Shown one piece after another: positions 1 to 12,059 of a DNA stretch of 64,000 bases; the stretch's first letter is position 1, and each line of letters begins with the position of its first letter. A program made the position numbers and the translations under genes. The DNA comes from Aquatica leii. Its lineage: Eukaryota > Arthropoda > Insecta > Coleoptera > Lampyridae. Location of the stretch: assembly GCA_035610365.1 (NCBI GenBank), contig CM069436.1, forward strand, positions 7,244,937 through 7,308,936, read 5' to 3'. The notes beneath the pieces are model-generated. The model was given only the letters and a program-made list of their open reading frames with translations. It was not told the origin of the DNA and searched no databases.

Positions 1-1018
1 TTTTATGAAAATGTAACAAACGTTTAGAATATTTTGTTTTTTTTTGACACTCTCCAGCTCGCAACCCAACTTTATGTCCTGATAAGTTTTTACTTCTATC
101 TCTTATTGAACTACAGAAGGCTACGCATGCTTCTGTATGTATACCTCAAGACGCATATTATGAAGAAGAAATTTCGTTACTTCGGCAAGCCAAACGCCTC
201 CCTTTTTATCTAGAACAATTGTCTCCGTTTGTAGATGAGGAGGGTTTTTTAGGGTGGGCGGAATGCTGATAATCTAGGCCTTGCCGTCGTCTTCTTGTCA
301 TCCGCTTTTAATACCTCAGTAAACTCATCTCTTCTCTCTTTTGTGTTCTTACTATCATGTCAACGCATCCGTCAATACAAGAAGTGTCATTGTTTTAGAG
401 GTAACACGTTTAAGCCAACAATGACTGTTTTACCCGCGGATCTGTTAATCCGTTAAGTGCATTCATCGTAACCGGTGTAAATGATCTCGGACCTTTTACT
501 GTTAAGATTAATACGCTTGTACGTCTCGTACTACTAAAAGCTGTCTGTGTTTGTTTGTCTACACCGCCATTAAAGCTGTACATTTTGAGTTTGCTTCATC
601 TTTATCAATAGAAGCTTTTTTTGCCGTTTTGTACAGGTTTATCGCGCGTCTGGGAACACCATTTTACATTAGATCAAATTGTGGTCGCAATTTTGTTGGC
701 GCAGCTAGAAAGCTTACTGATCTGTATAATTTTTTGCGCAAAAACAGTATTTATTTTGCGTCTTTCACTCCTCATTTCGGAGGTTTTTGGGAAGCAAGTA
801 ATAAGTCTGTTATATCACAAAAATTTTACTTTTCAAGAGTTTTGTACTATATTTTCTCAAATCGAAGCGATATTAAATAGCTGTCCGTTATGCGCCTTTT
901 TATCTGATCCCGCTAAAGCTGCAAACTATTTGAGTCCCAGTGATTTTCTTATTGGCGAGCCATTCTTTTCTTCTCGTTCTTTCCTAGACGCTAATCGCTT
1001 TACTTTTAAGCAACGCTG
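1..1018 (+). mobile_element. BEL/Pao LTR retrotransposon fossil, pol 3' part (integrase region)
   Basis: Readable peptides such as TKAVHFEF-like and TPHFGGFWEAS match the integrase core of BEL/Pao elements (family pattern KAVHLEL...APHFGGLWEA). The left edge continues outside the window. The same sequence recurs in opposite orientation at about 3770-4680, so this is the plus-strand member of a head-to-head pair. It is a fossil with several breaks and no coding capacity. The family assignment is firm; age is old, judged from divergence between the two copies and loss of frame. Confidence 0.85.
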
Positions 1019-1045
1019 ACGACATTAAAACGAAATAAATAACCA

Positions 1046-1330
1046 CAACATTTTAATTCAGAACTAATATGTTTGTTGGTAATTTTATTCTTGATTTATA
1101 ATTGAAGAATTAAAATTATCAACAAACATTTTAATTCAGAATTAATATGTTTGTTGGTACTTTTAATTCTTGATTTAAAATTAAAGAATTAAAATCATCA
1201 ACAAACATTTTAATTCAGAATTAATAAGCTTATTGGTAATATTAATTCTTGATTTAAAATTGAAGAATTAAAATTATCAACAAACATTTTAATTCATGTA
1301 ACATTTTAATTCGACACACATTTTAATTCT
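1046..1330. repeat. Tandem array of palindromic 78-79 bp units
   Basis: The string TTTTAATTCA recurs at 1051, 1129, 1208 and 1287, giving three units of 78-79 bp plus a truncated fourth. Each unit is itself a near-palindrome: a left arm containing TGTTTGTTGG and TTTTAATTCTT, and a right arm containing AAGAATTAAAAT and CAACAAACA. The array could extrude serial hairpins. ACATTTTAATTC-type motifs recur downstream to about 1330 and again in the foldback at 1735-2118, so the two blocks are probably related. No protein is encoded. Confidence 0.85.
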
Positions 1331-1734
1331 CCAATTTAAATTATTGTTATTTTTTTATTTGTTAAATAAAAAGTGTTACATGAATTGAAATGTTTGTTTA
1401 CATACTTTATTTCTCAGTTTAAATTAAAGTGTTTAATATGACTGTTAGAAAATTTTGAGCACAATATATCGATTAGTAAATACGTTTTCAGCTAACAATT
1501 TAAATGTGTTAAGTTTGTTTAACAAACAGTTTTAATGTATTAAAATAAATAGACAAACATGAAAATAAACTTAATAAAAATTGAAGTTTGTTTAAAATTG
1601 TAGCAAAACAAATTTAGTATCTAATAGTAAAACAATAAAGTAACTGAAAGATTTAATTAAAATATATAATATTGAGTTTTACCACATTTAAAATGTTAAT
1701 TTAAAAAACTTGTTGTTTTTAACTGTTGGTTGAT
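1331..1734. other. AT-rich stretch between two palindromic repeats, nothing recognised
   Basis: About 400 bp of very AT-rich sequence without open frames or clear repeats. It may be the outer part of the same foldback element, but I see no matching arm for it. Confidence 0.4.
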
Positions 1735-2118
1735 TTGAATAAAAATATGCGTTGAAAGTAAATGAAGTAACAATAGAAATCAATTCATTTTTATGAATAA
1801 ATATAAATGCTAGACTAATTTTTAACAACTTACATTATAAATGATAGAATTAAAATGTAAGTTGATAATTTTAATTCGTCACTGTGATCGGTGGTAGCTT
1901 TTGAAACTATTTTAGTATACGGAAATACATGTACATGGTAGTTCTAAATGACGCCACCGATTTAAGCAACCAATTAAAACAATCAACTAACATTTTAATT
2001 CTATCATTTAAACTGTTAGTCGCTAAAAGTTATTCTAGCATTTTAATTTATTCGTGAAAATTCGAAAATTTATAATGTTACTTACTTCAATTTTAACATT
2101 TATTTTTATTCAAGTAAA
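1735..2118. repeat. Foldback (long inverted repeat) element, about 380 bp
   Basis: The left arm (about 1735-1870) and the reverse complement of the right arm (about 1970-2118) align over some 130 bp. Shared landmarks are TGAATAAAAAT, AAATGCTAGA and ATGATAGAATTAAAATG. The pairing continues inward as ATCGGTGGTAGC against GACGCCACCGAT, leaving a loop near 1905-1950. It has the structure of a non-autonomous foldback/MITE. I found no convincing target duplication and no coding sequence. Confidence 0.8.
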
Positions 2119-2329
2119 CAATACAAAAAATCTAACTTTGCAATGATAAATATGAAATCTGTTTATTCTCAAAAGCAGTTCAGTAAACATGAAAGAAACC
2201 GAAGTATAAATTAATTCAATACAAAATAATAAGAGAAACAATGCGCTTTTGCTTAAACCGTCTTTGCCGAGCTTTAAGCACAACCGTAAAACAAAAAAAA
2301 AATTACAAATTAAGTATGCGAGGAAGGAA

Positions 2330-2601
2330 GATTTTGTCGGTTCAAAATAAATAAGTAATTAACGCGTGTGAAGATAAATATATAAAGTGCCGGTGCTAGT
2401 AAAACATAAATACATAGCGTACGTGTTGTTAACATAAACAAGTATCAGTTTTAGACAAAATAAAAAAGTGCGCACTAGTGATAGTAATATATAAATTAGT
2501 GTAAGTGTTAATCTTAAATATCGTTAGATTTAATTAGTTACGTGTAGTTATAAACGTGTAAATATTTCGTTATCAATAAATTAGATTTAAAATTCGTTAC
2601 A
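2330..2601 (+). repeat. LTR-like segment related to a solo LTR at 15025-15435 (probably BEL/Pao)
   Basis: About 270 bp match the 3' two-thirds of the solo LTR at 15025-15435. Landmarks in the same order are AAATAAATAAGTAATTAACG, GTGTAAGTG, TTAGATTTAA and the terminal AATTCGTTACA. The match ends at the same base as the solo LTR, so 2601 is a likely LTR/internal boundary. Assignment to BEL/Pao is inferred only from the surrounding BEL fossils. Confidence 0.6.
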
Positions 2602-3500
2602 ATTATATTCATAAACATAAATAAACGCGAAAATAATTTTAATAGTAATAATAAATTTAATTCACCATCAAAGTAGGGTTAAAACCTTAACGCGAAGGTT
2701 TTTATGGCCTTTCCACAACAATTCGCGGCATCTTTACATCTGCAGCTGCTGCCCCAAGTCAGCAACATTAACACACACACAGTTTCAACAATATCCAGGT
2801 AGCTTTCTTCCTTAATCACAACAGAATTTTTATTGCCAACCAAACCAACAATCACAACACCTCAATTAAAAGTCAGGTTTTCCACCATTATCGCAATCTA
2901 AAAGTAACTGAACCAAAGTCTCTTATAACAGAGGAAGATAACGCTGGAATGCAAACCAAAAGAAAACGAATGCTAACTGTATACGCGCTCAAACTTCAAC
3001 CGCTATTCACTTCTTGAAACGGACAAAACCAGCAACCTCAATAAACACAAAAAGTTACCTCTCCCAATGTTAAAACCTGGTCCTAACAACAAAGAAATCT
3101 TTAATGTAGAATACATTCAGGAGTACAAAATCAAGTTGGAACCCCATAAGTTTAAAAGAAAAATTTCCCGAAGGAGAAAAGTTACGCGTCAGATGTGTCC
3201 CCTGTGGGAAAAGAATTAACCTAAACTACACACCTCTCTATACCAAATTAATCGCTTTCAACAGACTCAGAATTACTTACTTTCAAATAACTAATGGAAT
3301 AACCCACCCAACTCCGAAATAAATTGAAACCTTGTTTCACCCAGAAATGAGCGATTGCTCGACTTACTCTAATCTTCTTTTCAAGAGACTGACAGAATTA
3401 CGTCTTAACCAAGCATAACATCGGCAGCACTGGTTTTGATTACTCAACACCGCCTTTAACAAATTAATAACAGTTATTAAAATTGTAAGAAAGAAGACAG
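2602..3500 (+). mobile_element. Probable internal remnant of the LTR element starting at 2330
   Basis: This stretch follows the LTR-like boundary and is less AT-rich than its flanks. It contains short readable stretches but no long frame and no motif that I can assign to gag or pol. I call it the decayed 5' internal part of the same LTR element only from its position. It could be unrelated sequence. Confidence 0.3.
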
Positions 3501-5800
3501 AATACTGATACTGATACAAGTTATGCAAAATTGGCAAAAATGTTGAAAACTAAAAGTAAGGGACAGCATATAACGGAACCGAAAGCGCACCTAGCGGAAA
3601 ACACTAAAATCAAACACTCGCGCTATCAGGTTCTAGATGTAACTTGGTCACTCTACCAACAAACCATGACATTAACAGTCAATTGGGATTCTGAAACAGA
3701 ACTGCCTCACCGACTTGGGATCCTAGATTATGTTGCGACTATTTGTTCCGTTTTAATGTCATTAGTAAAGTGATTAGCGTCTAGAAAAGAACGAGAAGAA
3801 AAGAATGGCTCGCCAATAAGAAAATGACTGGGACTCAAATAGTTTGCAACTTTAGCGGGATCAGATAAAAAGGCGCATAACGGACAGCTATTTAATATCG
3901 CTTCGATTTGAAAAAATATAGTACAAAACTCTTCAAAAGTAAAAATTTTGTGATGTAAACCTGTACAAAGCGGCAAAGAAAGCTTCTATTTATAAAGATG
4001 AAGCAAACTCAAAATGTACAACTTTAATGGCGGTGTACACAAACAAACACAGACAGCTTCTAGTAGTACGAGACGTACAAGCGTATTAATTATAACAGTA
4101 AAAGGTCCGAGATAATTAACACCGGTTACGGTGAATGCACTTAACGGATTAACGGATCCGCGGGTAAAGGAGCCATTGTTGGCTTAAACGTGTTACCTCT
4201 GAAACGATGACACTTCTTGTATTGACGGATGTGTTTTCTCATAAGACTGCGCAGCAAATTAATCCAAAACTTAGCTTGTAATAGAGCCTGAACGGTCTGA
4301 GAACCAGAATGAAAAGAAACGACATGATAGTAAGAACACAAAAGAGAGAAGAGATGAGTTTGCTGAGGTACTAAACGCGGACGACAAGAAGACGACGGCA
4401 AGGCCTAGATTACCAGCCTTCCGCCAACCCTAAAAAAACCCTCCTCATCTATAAACGGAGACAACTGTTCTAGATAAAAAGGGAGGCGTTTACCTTGCCA
4501 AAGCAACGAAATTTCTCCTTTATAATACGCGTCTTGGGGTATACGTACGGAAGCATGCGTAGTAGTTCAATAAGAGAAAGAAGTAAAAACTTGTTATCAG
4601 GACATAAAGTTGGGTTGTGAGCTGGAGAGTGTCGAAAAAAACAAAATACTCTAAAAGTTTGTTACATTTTCATAAAAGAAAACATCGTTCTATGACTGAA
4701 AGCAAAGAAGACCACAGCAAAAAAAAACCTTACTTAAAAAAGTCTAACCGAAAAACCAGAAAAAAGCGATTCTGTTAACTTTAGGAATACCACGACAGGC
4801 TAAATCATCAAGATCATACGCTGTGGATCTTTATTGTAAAGACAATAGAAAAGAGGAACCTAGATAATCAAATTTTCTAGAAATGTCAGAGAGAACTATC
4901 TAAACGATGATTCTAGCACAGGTCAAGAATTTTGAGAGACTTTCTAAGTTATCCTCAAGAAGACATTCTAAAACTGAAGGACGTCACGTCACTAAACCAT
5001 TTTCGCAATTTAAAACCTTTTTTTTCTAAAAGTAAGCAAAGTGCGTAGAATTAATGTGTTATCGATAGTGCCAACGCTAGTTAACACGTCATCAATATAA
5101 GCATTCTTAAGAAATGCGACGAACGCCGCCGAGTAATAAGAACCTTAAATTGTGGAAGACATGGCTGAACCAAATAAGCCGAAAGCGTTAAGTCGTACGT
5201 TACCGTATTGAGTTCATACTCAACGACAGGATTATGAAGAAATTCTATCTAATAAATGTGTTGTAAGCAACGATCTTCATAACGCGACGTAATAAAGTTT
5301 GTTTATACATCATGCAAATGTCGCAACACAAAGAGACCGGATTTAATCTAAAAGTGATAAGATAAGAAGAATACCTATCTGATTTGTGGTTTAGATTTCA
5401 ACTTCCTGACGATTTGTGTCAAACCGTTGGAGTTCCATGTAACTACTTTATACCTATCCATTTGTTGTGGTGGTTTGCTGCTTTAGTGGGCTAATTTCTC
5501 TGACTAGAGTCTCAATAGTTTTCCTTGTTTGTTTTGCTTTCGCAATGACTTTGTTTTGATTTGCAATTGTTTCGTGACTCATCTGATTTGTTGTTGTAGT
5601 AGTCTGTCCCAAATTGGAGACTTGCGTATACGGCATCCTAAGATTACTTGTATTTACAGCGACAAATAAAAACTTAAAAATAGGGGACAGCAAATCACAA
5701 AACCGAAAATGCAACTCGCGGAAAACGACTTAAATAGAAAACACTCGCGCTAACATACCGCCCACCTAAAATGAGCGATGCTCTATTCTAAAGAAAATTA
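3500..5800 (-). mobile_element. BEL/Pao LTR retrotransposon fossil, copy A
   Basis: Read from high to low coordinates on the minus strand. A short gag-like start (about 5450-5650) is followed by pieces of reverse transcriptase/RNase H type pol (about 4690-5450) and integrase (about 3780-4520). A block near 3530-3620 (GGGACAGCA...ACTCGCGCTA) is repeated near 5680-5745, consistent with repeats at the two ends of one copy. It is broken in many places. It lies head-to-tail with copy B and head-to-head with the fragment at 1-1018. Confidence 0.82.
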
Positions 5801-7480
5801 AAGAGTATAAAACAAGAATAAAATAGAAAAAAAATAAGAAGGAAAGAAATTTAAACAGATCCTGGAAGCGGAGCTAACCGCGAAAGCAAGCGAGTGAGAT
5901 AACCACAGGCTGTTTTACCGGTGACTAATAAGCGGCTTGAGTTATGCGGACGCAAGCCTTTTGTAGTTCGGCCGGAGAAAGAGGTAGAAGCTTGTTATCA
6001 GCAGAAAAGGTTGTGTTGCGAGCTTGAGTGTTTTAAAAGAAACGAAGTATCCATGCAAACGTCCGTTGCATTTTTAGAATCGAAAAGAATCGTTCGATGA
6101 TGGGGATGAGAAGGTACAAGGCGAGCAAGAAGAATTGTGCCAACTTTAAGATCAAGTAACGAAAAATCCAAAACAGTAAAAACAGCAAGAGACGACCACT
6201 GGGCTTACGGCTTACTTAGAAAAGTAGGACCGAAAATCCAGAAAGAAGCGCTGCTCATAACTTCAGGAGCACCACGACAGGCTAAATCAGCGAAATTTTC
6301 GGCATTATCAACGTGATCCCATTGTTGTCGTTTAGTGAGATCGAGAATAGTGACAATTTGGTTAATGACAAAGGTATGAAAACGCAAGAACTATTTGAGC
6401 GTCAGTGTAAAGGCGAGCTTCTCTAATAATATTAATGGCAAAAAGAGGTTTAATCGAATGGAAAAGGCGCGCTAGCAGGAGCGCTCCCCATAGTTCGAGT
6501 CTTGGAATTGACAGAACTTTTAATGGGGCAAACTTTGACTTAGCGATTGTATTTGTCGAGACTCAGCGGAACTAGAGCAGGCGTAAATAGCACCAGCATC
6601 TCCCTTCTGAGAAGCATCGCAGAAGCCAACAACGTGTAAGACTTTATGAAAAGAAAGGGAGATGCATCTTGGTATGTGTATTTGAGAGAGGTAAGACAAG
6701 CCGTCGACCAATTTGGTTCATTGGGAGGTAAGAGCGGGGCAAAAAACGTCATCCCAATAAAGTCCTTCGGTCCATATACGCTGTAGAACGAGCTTGGTAG
6801 TAAAAACCAGAGGGAAAAGGAACCCTAGACGATCAAATATTCTAGCAATATAAAAAAAGAGCTGATTTTTTGGTGCAGTCACCACTAAAGGACTGAATTT
6901 GAAAAGAAAAAGTGTCTAAACGATGATTCCAGTACAGACCAAAGATGTTGAGTGACTTATCCTCGGTCGAAAACATTAGAAGAGTTTCTAAATAATCTTC
7001 AGGAAGACCTTCTAAAACTTTAGGGACAGTACTGGACCATTTGCGCAATTCAAAATCTCCTTTACCCAAAAGACGAGCAAGCTCGGTGCGGAGAATTAGT
7101 GCGTCCTCGACGGTCCCAACACTGGTTATCACGTCATCAACATACGTATTCTTAAGGATAGCGACGGACGCAGTCGGGTAATAAGATCCTTCGTCCTCAA
7201 CTAGTTGTTGAAGACATCGCTAAGCCAGGTAAGTCGAAGCAGTTAAGCCGTACGTTACCGTATTTAGTTCATATTTGACGACAAGATTTTGAATGGATTC
7301 GCGCCAATAAATGTGTTGTAAACAACGATCTTCACAACGTAACAAAATTTGTCTATACATCATGCGAATGTCATAACACAACGCGATCGGATTTAACCTA
7401 AAAGTTATCAGAATAGTGGAAATATCTTTTTGTAGCTTAAGACCACTTAAAAGTTGTTCGTTTAAAGACTCGCGCTAATA
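5800..7480 (-). mobile_element. BEL/Pao LTR retrotransposon fossil, copy B (RT and RNase H region)
   Basis: The minus-strand peptide at 6842-7132 (TSVGTVEDALILRTELARLL, FELRKWSS) is a clear BEL/Pao reverse transcriptase connection region. HVVGFCDASQKG at 6520-6711 matches the BEL RNase H start. The segment parallels copy A (for example CCACGACAGGCTAAATCA in both) but includes portions not seen there. It is a fossil with many breaks; no full gene remains. Confidence 0.85.
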
Positions 7481-7639
7481 TATATATTCCTGTATTCACT
7501 TGACCTTCCCATTTTAAAAATTGCTATGCTCTTTTTAAAGTTTTTTTTAAATTCGTCAATATCGGTTGTTTAATGAAAGATCTTGATAGCACTGTCAATT
7601 ATTCGTGTTAGAGGACTGATATTTACATTGCGGTGTTTA

Positions 7640-8700
7640 ATGAATGGTGACGGTTTTTTCGTCTCCATAGTCATCTATTTTGACATCAGCTTGAAAATTA
7701 TTTTTTATAGGGATGAATGTTTTGACTTGTACTCTTTCGTTTTAGTGTTTGGAAGAATTCATAGATGCTCTCTTGTTTTTTTCTGGATTTCACTTCTTGA
7801 AATTGGCTTTCCATCTTCTCTTGAGGGAGGAAATCGCTGGTTTTGTTTATCGTTATCGCTTTTTGTTAGTGAGCGTTTAAATGTAGTACTGGCAGGTTGT
7901 TAGCAAGTTGTCCATAAGTTCTGCATTCTTGTCTATTCTATGGTCCTCAAAGAAGTTGTGCACGACAAGCACAAATGCCTGCTTGTTCTCGTCCTCTGAG
8001 TTCCAATGTGAATTCATAGATCCCGAATCAGCTTTCGTATTTCTGGTCCAACAAAGACTCCTGATTTCAATTTTGCCTCCGTTTTCATCTTTCTAAACGC
8101 AATTGTAGCACCTCTCTGGAGTAAGTTCCATTCCTTTAATCTGGAACCCTACAGTTTAGACAAACAAATTGCAAACCAGGTTGTCCAGTTCGGCTTGATT
8201 GTTTAAATGTGGCTTTTTAATGTCACTATCAGGATCATACGTGTATTTCATAACTTCAACGTCAGTGTCATTATCTTTTGTATCAGTTCCTTTGTTGTTA
8301 ATTACATCGGATGAAGGAACTAGATAATCTGTAGCATGCATCAAATTTTAGAGCAAACTGACAATCCGAATATACGATTTTTAATTTGTTTCTCTTGCAG
8401 TGCCCGGATATGTTCGTCACGCAGAAATAGCAATCCAAGTGGTAATCTTTCTGCTCTCGTCAAATCATGGGAACAGCAAAAGACATTTTATTTTGCGTAT
8501 CGTTTAACCACTAGGTTAGGTTAGAGCAACAGACAGTGCAACAGAGATGAGAAGCCTAAGATTTTGTTTGATCTCCGACGTCACATTTGAAGTAATGTTT
8601 GCAAGCTGTACGTAGCTTTTTAGTTATGTTCTTGCGTTGGTCAGACGTCGTATACTTGCCACAAATGTAGTAAAACAGTCCGAATTGTTTGCACATATGC
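7640..8700 (-). pseudogene. Old relic of a CACTG-type transposase, diverged subfamily
   Basis: Not visible as one open frame. On the minus strand, in order, one can read YYICGKYTTSDQRKNITKKL, KCDVGDQTKS and LCCTVCCSNLT (about 8530-8690), MSFAVPMI and DCYFCVTNISG (about 8390-8500), NNQAELDNLV (about 8160-8230), GSRLKEWNLLQRG (about 8110-8155), and KLKSGVFVGPEIRKLIRD (about 8020-8080). Each block matches the young transposase at 49253-50948 in the same order. The middle is missing: the text jumps from the WNLL block straight to GVFVGP. There are many stops and shifts, so this is old. Terminal repeats were not found. Confidence 0.75.
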
Positions 8701-11568
8701 GTTTATTCATCAATCGTTTACTGAATCACCATAAAACAAATCACCGAATCGTCTTATACAAAATCACATAAATGCGCGTTACTTCGACTGTTGATTAATA
8801 AAACACAAAACCACACGCACAGAGCGGTTTTGATGCTTATCGCAAAAAAATGCAAATCAAAAATTCTTATAGCTGTGTTTAAACACTATGATTCAAAAAA
8901 TAATAAAAAAAAGTTTAAAAAATATATAAATTTGAAAGAGTTCTCTTACTAGTTAATAGCGTTGTTCTGCGTGTTGTGTGGTCAATTCTAAATGTGAAAA
9001 TTAAGCTCAAACGATTGATAATAAAACTAAAAACGAAAAACTAAAGAATACAACAAGATCTTAGGTGAGACTAAGTATCTATTAGTCTTATAAATATAAA
9101 TTATATGTATAATCCGAAAACATATAGTGCGAACAAAAACATTTGTAAAAGTAAACAAACTTTTAAGATATTTTACTTTGATATTAGATCATAATTGACA
9201 ATTAGTCAAATAAAAAAATTTCTAAAATCTTATAAATAAATAATTTAATCGTGATTGAAATTAGTCATAACCATGAATTTGAAGAAATAATTTTAATTAA
9301 ATACTAGTCACAAATCATCATCGTTAATTATAAAAAATATATTGAGTACACGCAAATCACAGTCGTTAGTCATAGCTTTAAGCTTCCGATATTTATTTGG
9401 TTAACAATAAAAACTTATGATTGAATTACTGAGTCAATCGTTTATTCAATTTGAAATTTAAAATAAAATTAATAGTTACAAATAAATGGGTTTAGACTTA
9501 CCGAATTGTTGGCAGAAGGTATTTTTGTGTCTGCAACAATAAATGCATATAATATAAATGATTATAAATGATCAGGGTTAAAAGTACAACTACACAGCAA
9601 GAGGAATTATTACAAATTTAAACTCTATGTGATTACTATGTGTAGTATATATACTGTAAATCTTCTTACTTTTGCAAAAATGCAAATAAAATAATAACTC
9701 GTGTGAGCCTCAGATCTATAAACCGCTGCTAAAATAAAACCAAAAAGTTTTTTCTATAAAATACAGTAAAATATAAATAAATAATAAAATATTAAAACAA
9801 AAGCACCGGTTTAATAAAAAAGTTTTTTTTGTGATCTCATAATTGTTATGTAAAGAGTGAACGCGCTCGAGCGTTGCGTTTTTGGTCGAGCGACTTCGTA
9901 CAATCAATTAATAAAAATTACATTTTCGTGCTTCAATGGTTTATTAATTTGTAACTTTGTTAAAAGGCAGAATTTGCTACAACATTGCAGTTTATTTTTA
10001 AACCAAGCACATTTTTTCGTTATTGATCTTACATTGTAGTTTATAATTAAACTTGACAAAAAATTGTTATTGCCAAGTTCAAAACATCGTTTTATTGTAA
10101 GTAATAAAAACATTAAAAAAATATTAAATTCTTGGGTACACGTATATAAATACCAAGTAAACAACTTCTTTTAATGTTTCTATTTTAAGGATACCACACT
10201 TCTTCTAAAACAAATTTTTATTTAATTCGATCGATTAAACATTACTTATGAGTGATGACATAATTTATATATACGTATGACTAAATTGTCATTCATTATT
10301 ACTTATGTCTAATTGTGATTGAATAATTTTCAAATCAGATAAAGTAAACAGATAAATTTTAATCGTCAATCATATTTTTTTTAATTCATAATATTATACA
10401 CAATTCAGTAGTAATTAATCATTTTGTTTCCCGTAAAAAATATGAAATAACGTCTAATTAATAAGAGACTGTAATGCTCGTATAGGCAATGAACCTATAA
10501 CTTCAACATACTTAAAAAAATCGATATGCTCATTTTGAAATAAGCGTACAAAAATGCAAAAAAAGAAAATTAATATAATTCAAAAAATGGCACTTTTCCA
10601 TGTAGGGCTATAGAAGAAACTAATAAAAAAAAGTATTCATTTGGAAGAGCTATTATGTCTACTTGGTTAATTGCTCGCGTAAATCTTCAAACACACATTT
10701 ATATTGATCATAATTGACAGAAAACATAATTACTTGAAACCAAATATAAATGATTTACACCATTAATTAAAATGTAATATTCTTCTAGTGTGAGCGAGAA
10801 TAATTTTAAAACTCTTCTTTCGTATGTAGAATTTTTATTCCATTTACTCGCTAATAAGGCAATTACCAGTCACTTTGAAATATTTACGCTAATGGCACAA
10901 ATTTGATTTACTACCTTAGTTACCAAATTTGCTTTTTTTGTGTGAGTTTGTTGGTTAGAAAAAAAAACGGTTGTAAAAAAGAAATACATATTTGCATTCA
11001 TTTAATGTGGCAGCTATAATTATTTGCTTATTAAGTAGATGTAAAAGCTTTTAAAAATCTAATTTGTCCGAGCTCGTACAAGTCAAATGACTTAAGTAAT
11101 TTTGTTTATTTATGGGTTATTTAATTGAAATAAAAGTTTACGTTAAGTCAATTGAAAAATAAGTGTTATTTTAACGACATTTACATATAAACTGAATTTA
11201 TAATTTTCTTCTCAACTTTTAGATTAACATTTTAACAATATTAAAAATTCTCTAATAAATTTAATCAAACAAAAATATTTTTATTATACAAAACAAAATT
11301 TTAATTGCATGTACTTAGGTTATTTCCCTAAGAAATATATAAGATAAAGAATATTTTTCCAATGACAATGAATTTCCGCAATGTTCACACCAACTTATTT
11401 TTCTCAACATATCTAAAAAATAGCTTTTTTCAGTCGAAAGATTCACATCTATTATTCCCAAAAAAACTGTTATTAAGTTGAGTGACAGTAGATATCATCA
11501 CTAATGAAAACGGAAATAAGGTCAGGTATTGCAGGAAATAAAACTGCTTACAAAATTTTTGACTAAAA
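8701..11568. other. 2.9 kb AT-rich intergenic stretch, nothing recognised
   Basis: Very AT-rich, with short open frames of 60-86 codons that have low-complexity, non-conserved-looking translations. I see no protein motif, tandem array or clear terminal inverted repeat. Confidence 0.5.
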
Positions 11569-11980
11569 CTACACACATTTTAAGAAGAGGTTTCGCGCTT
11601 GGTCATTTTCGCTCGGTGCTCTACGAAATACAAATATTAAACAATTAATAACACAGCACAAAAAAATAATTTTTTTTCTGTCGCATGAAATACCGTCGAT
11701 TTTTCTTAGCAAATCCAATTTTTGAGATGCAGCTAGAGTTCGTTTACTGTAAGAAGTACACAATTCGCAGAAACGAGTTTTTGTCGGACTAAAGTGTTAT
11801 AAGCATTTTAGAGAAGTTTCCTGCGTTGTTACACCAATTTAGTCTATTACGATCGCGTTTTAGATACATCTTTGTAGTTTCTATCATGATGTCATCAAGA
11901 AAAGCCTGCGTTACTGATCCAAATAGTTTTTTAATATCTGTGGTGAATATTTTTTCATAAAATTTCGTAAAAACAATCAT
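11569..11980 (-). pseudogene. Unrecognised coding-like fragment
   Basis: Two adjacent minus-strand frames read like protein rather than noise: TDIKKLFGSVTQAFLDDIMI (11789-11980), then after a stop and shift TRFCELCTSYSKRTLAASQK (about 11690-11780). Balanced amino-acid use and a possible CxxC pair suggest a decayed exon or transposon gene. I do not recognise the family and cannot exclude chance. Confidence 0.25.
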
Positions 11981-12059
11981 ATTTGAAGTATTTTAGTTTT
12001 CCTTTGAAAATAAAAAAACAAGCCCAAAATTGTGTGTAAAATCTGTTATATTATAGTTA

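Noticed and set aside
8513-8527. TTAGG-like string suggesting insect telomere repeats.
   Set aside because: Only about two and a half units, within a transposase relic; chance.
9716-10164. Several open frames of 60-86 codons.
   Set aside because: AT-driven, low-complexity translations overlapping on both strands with no motif.
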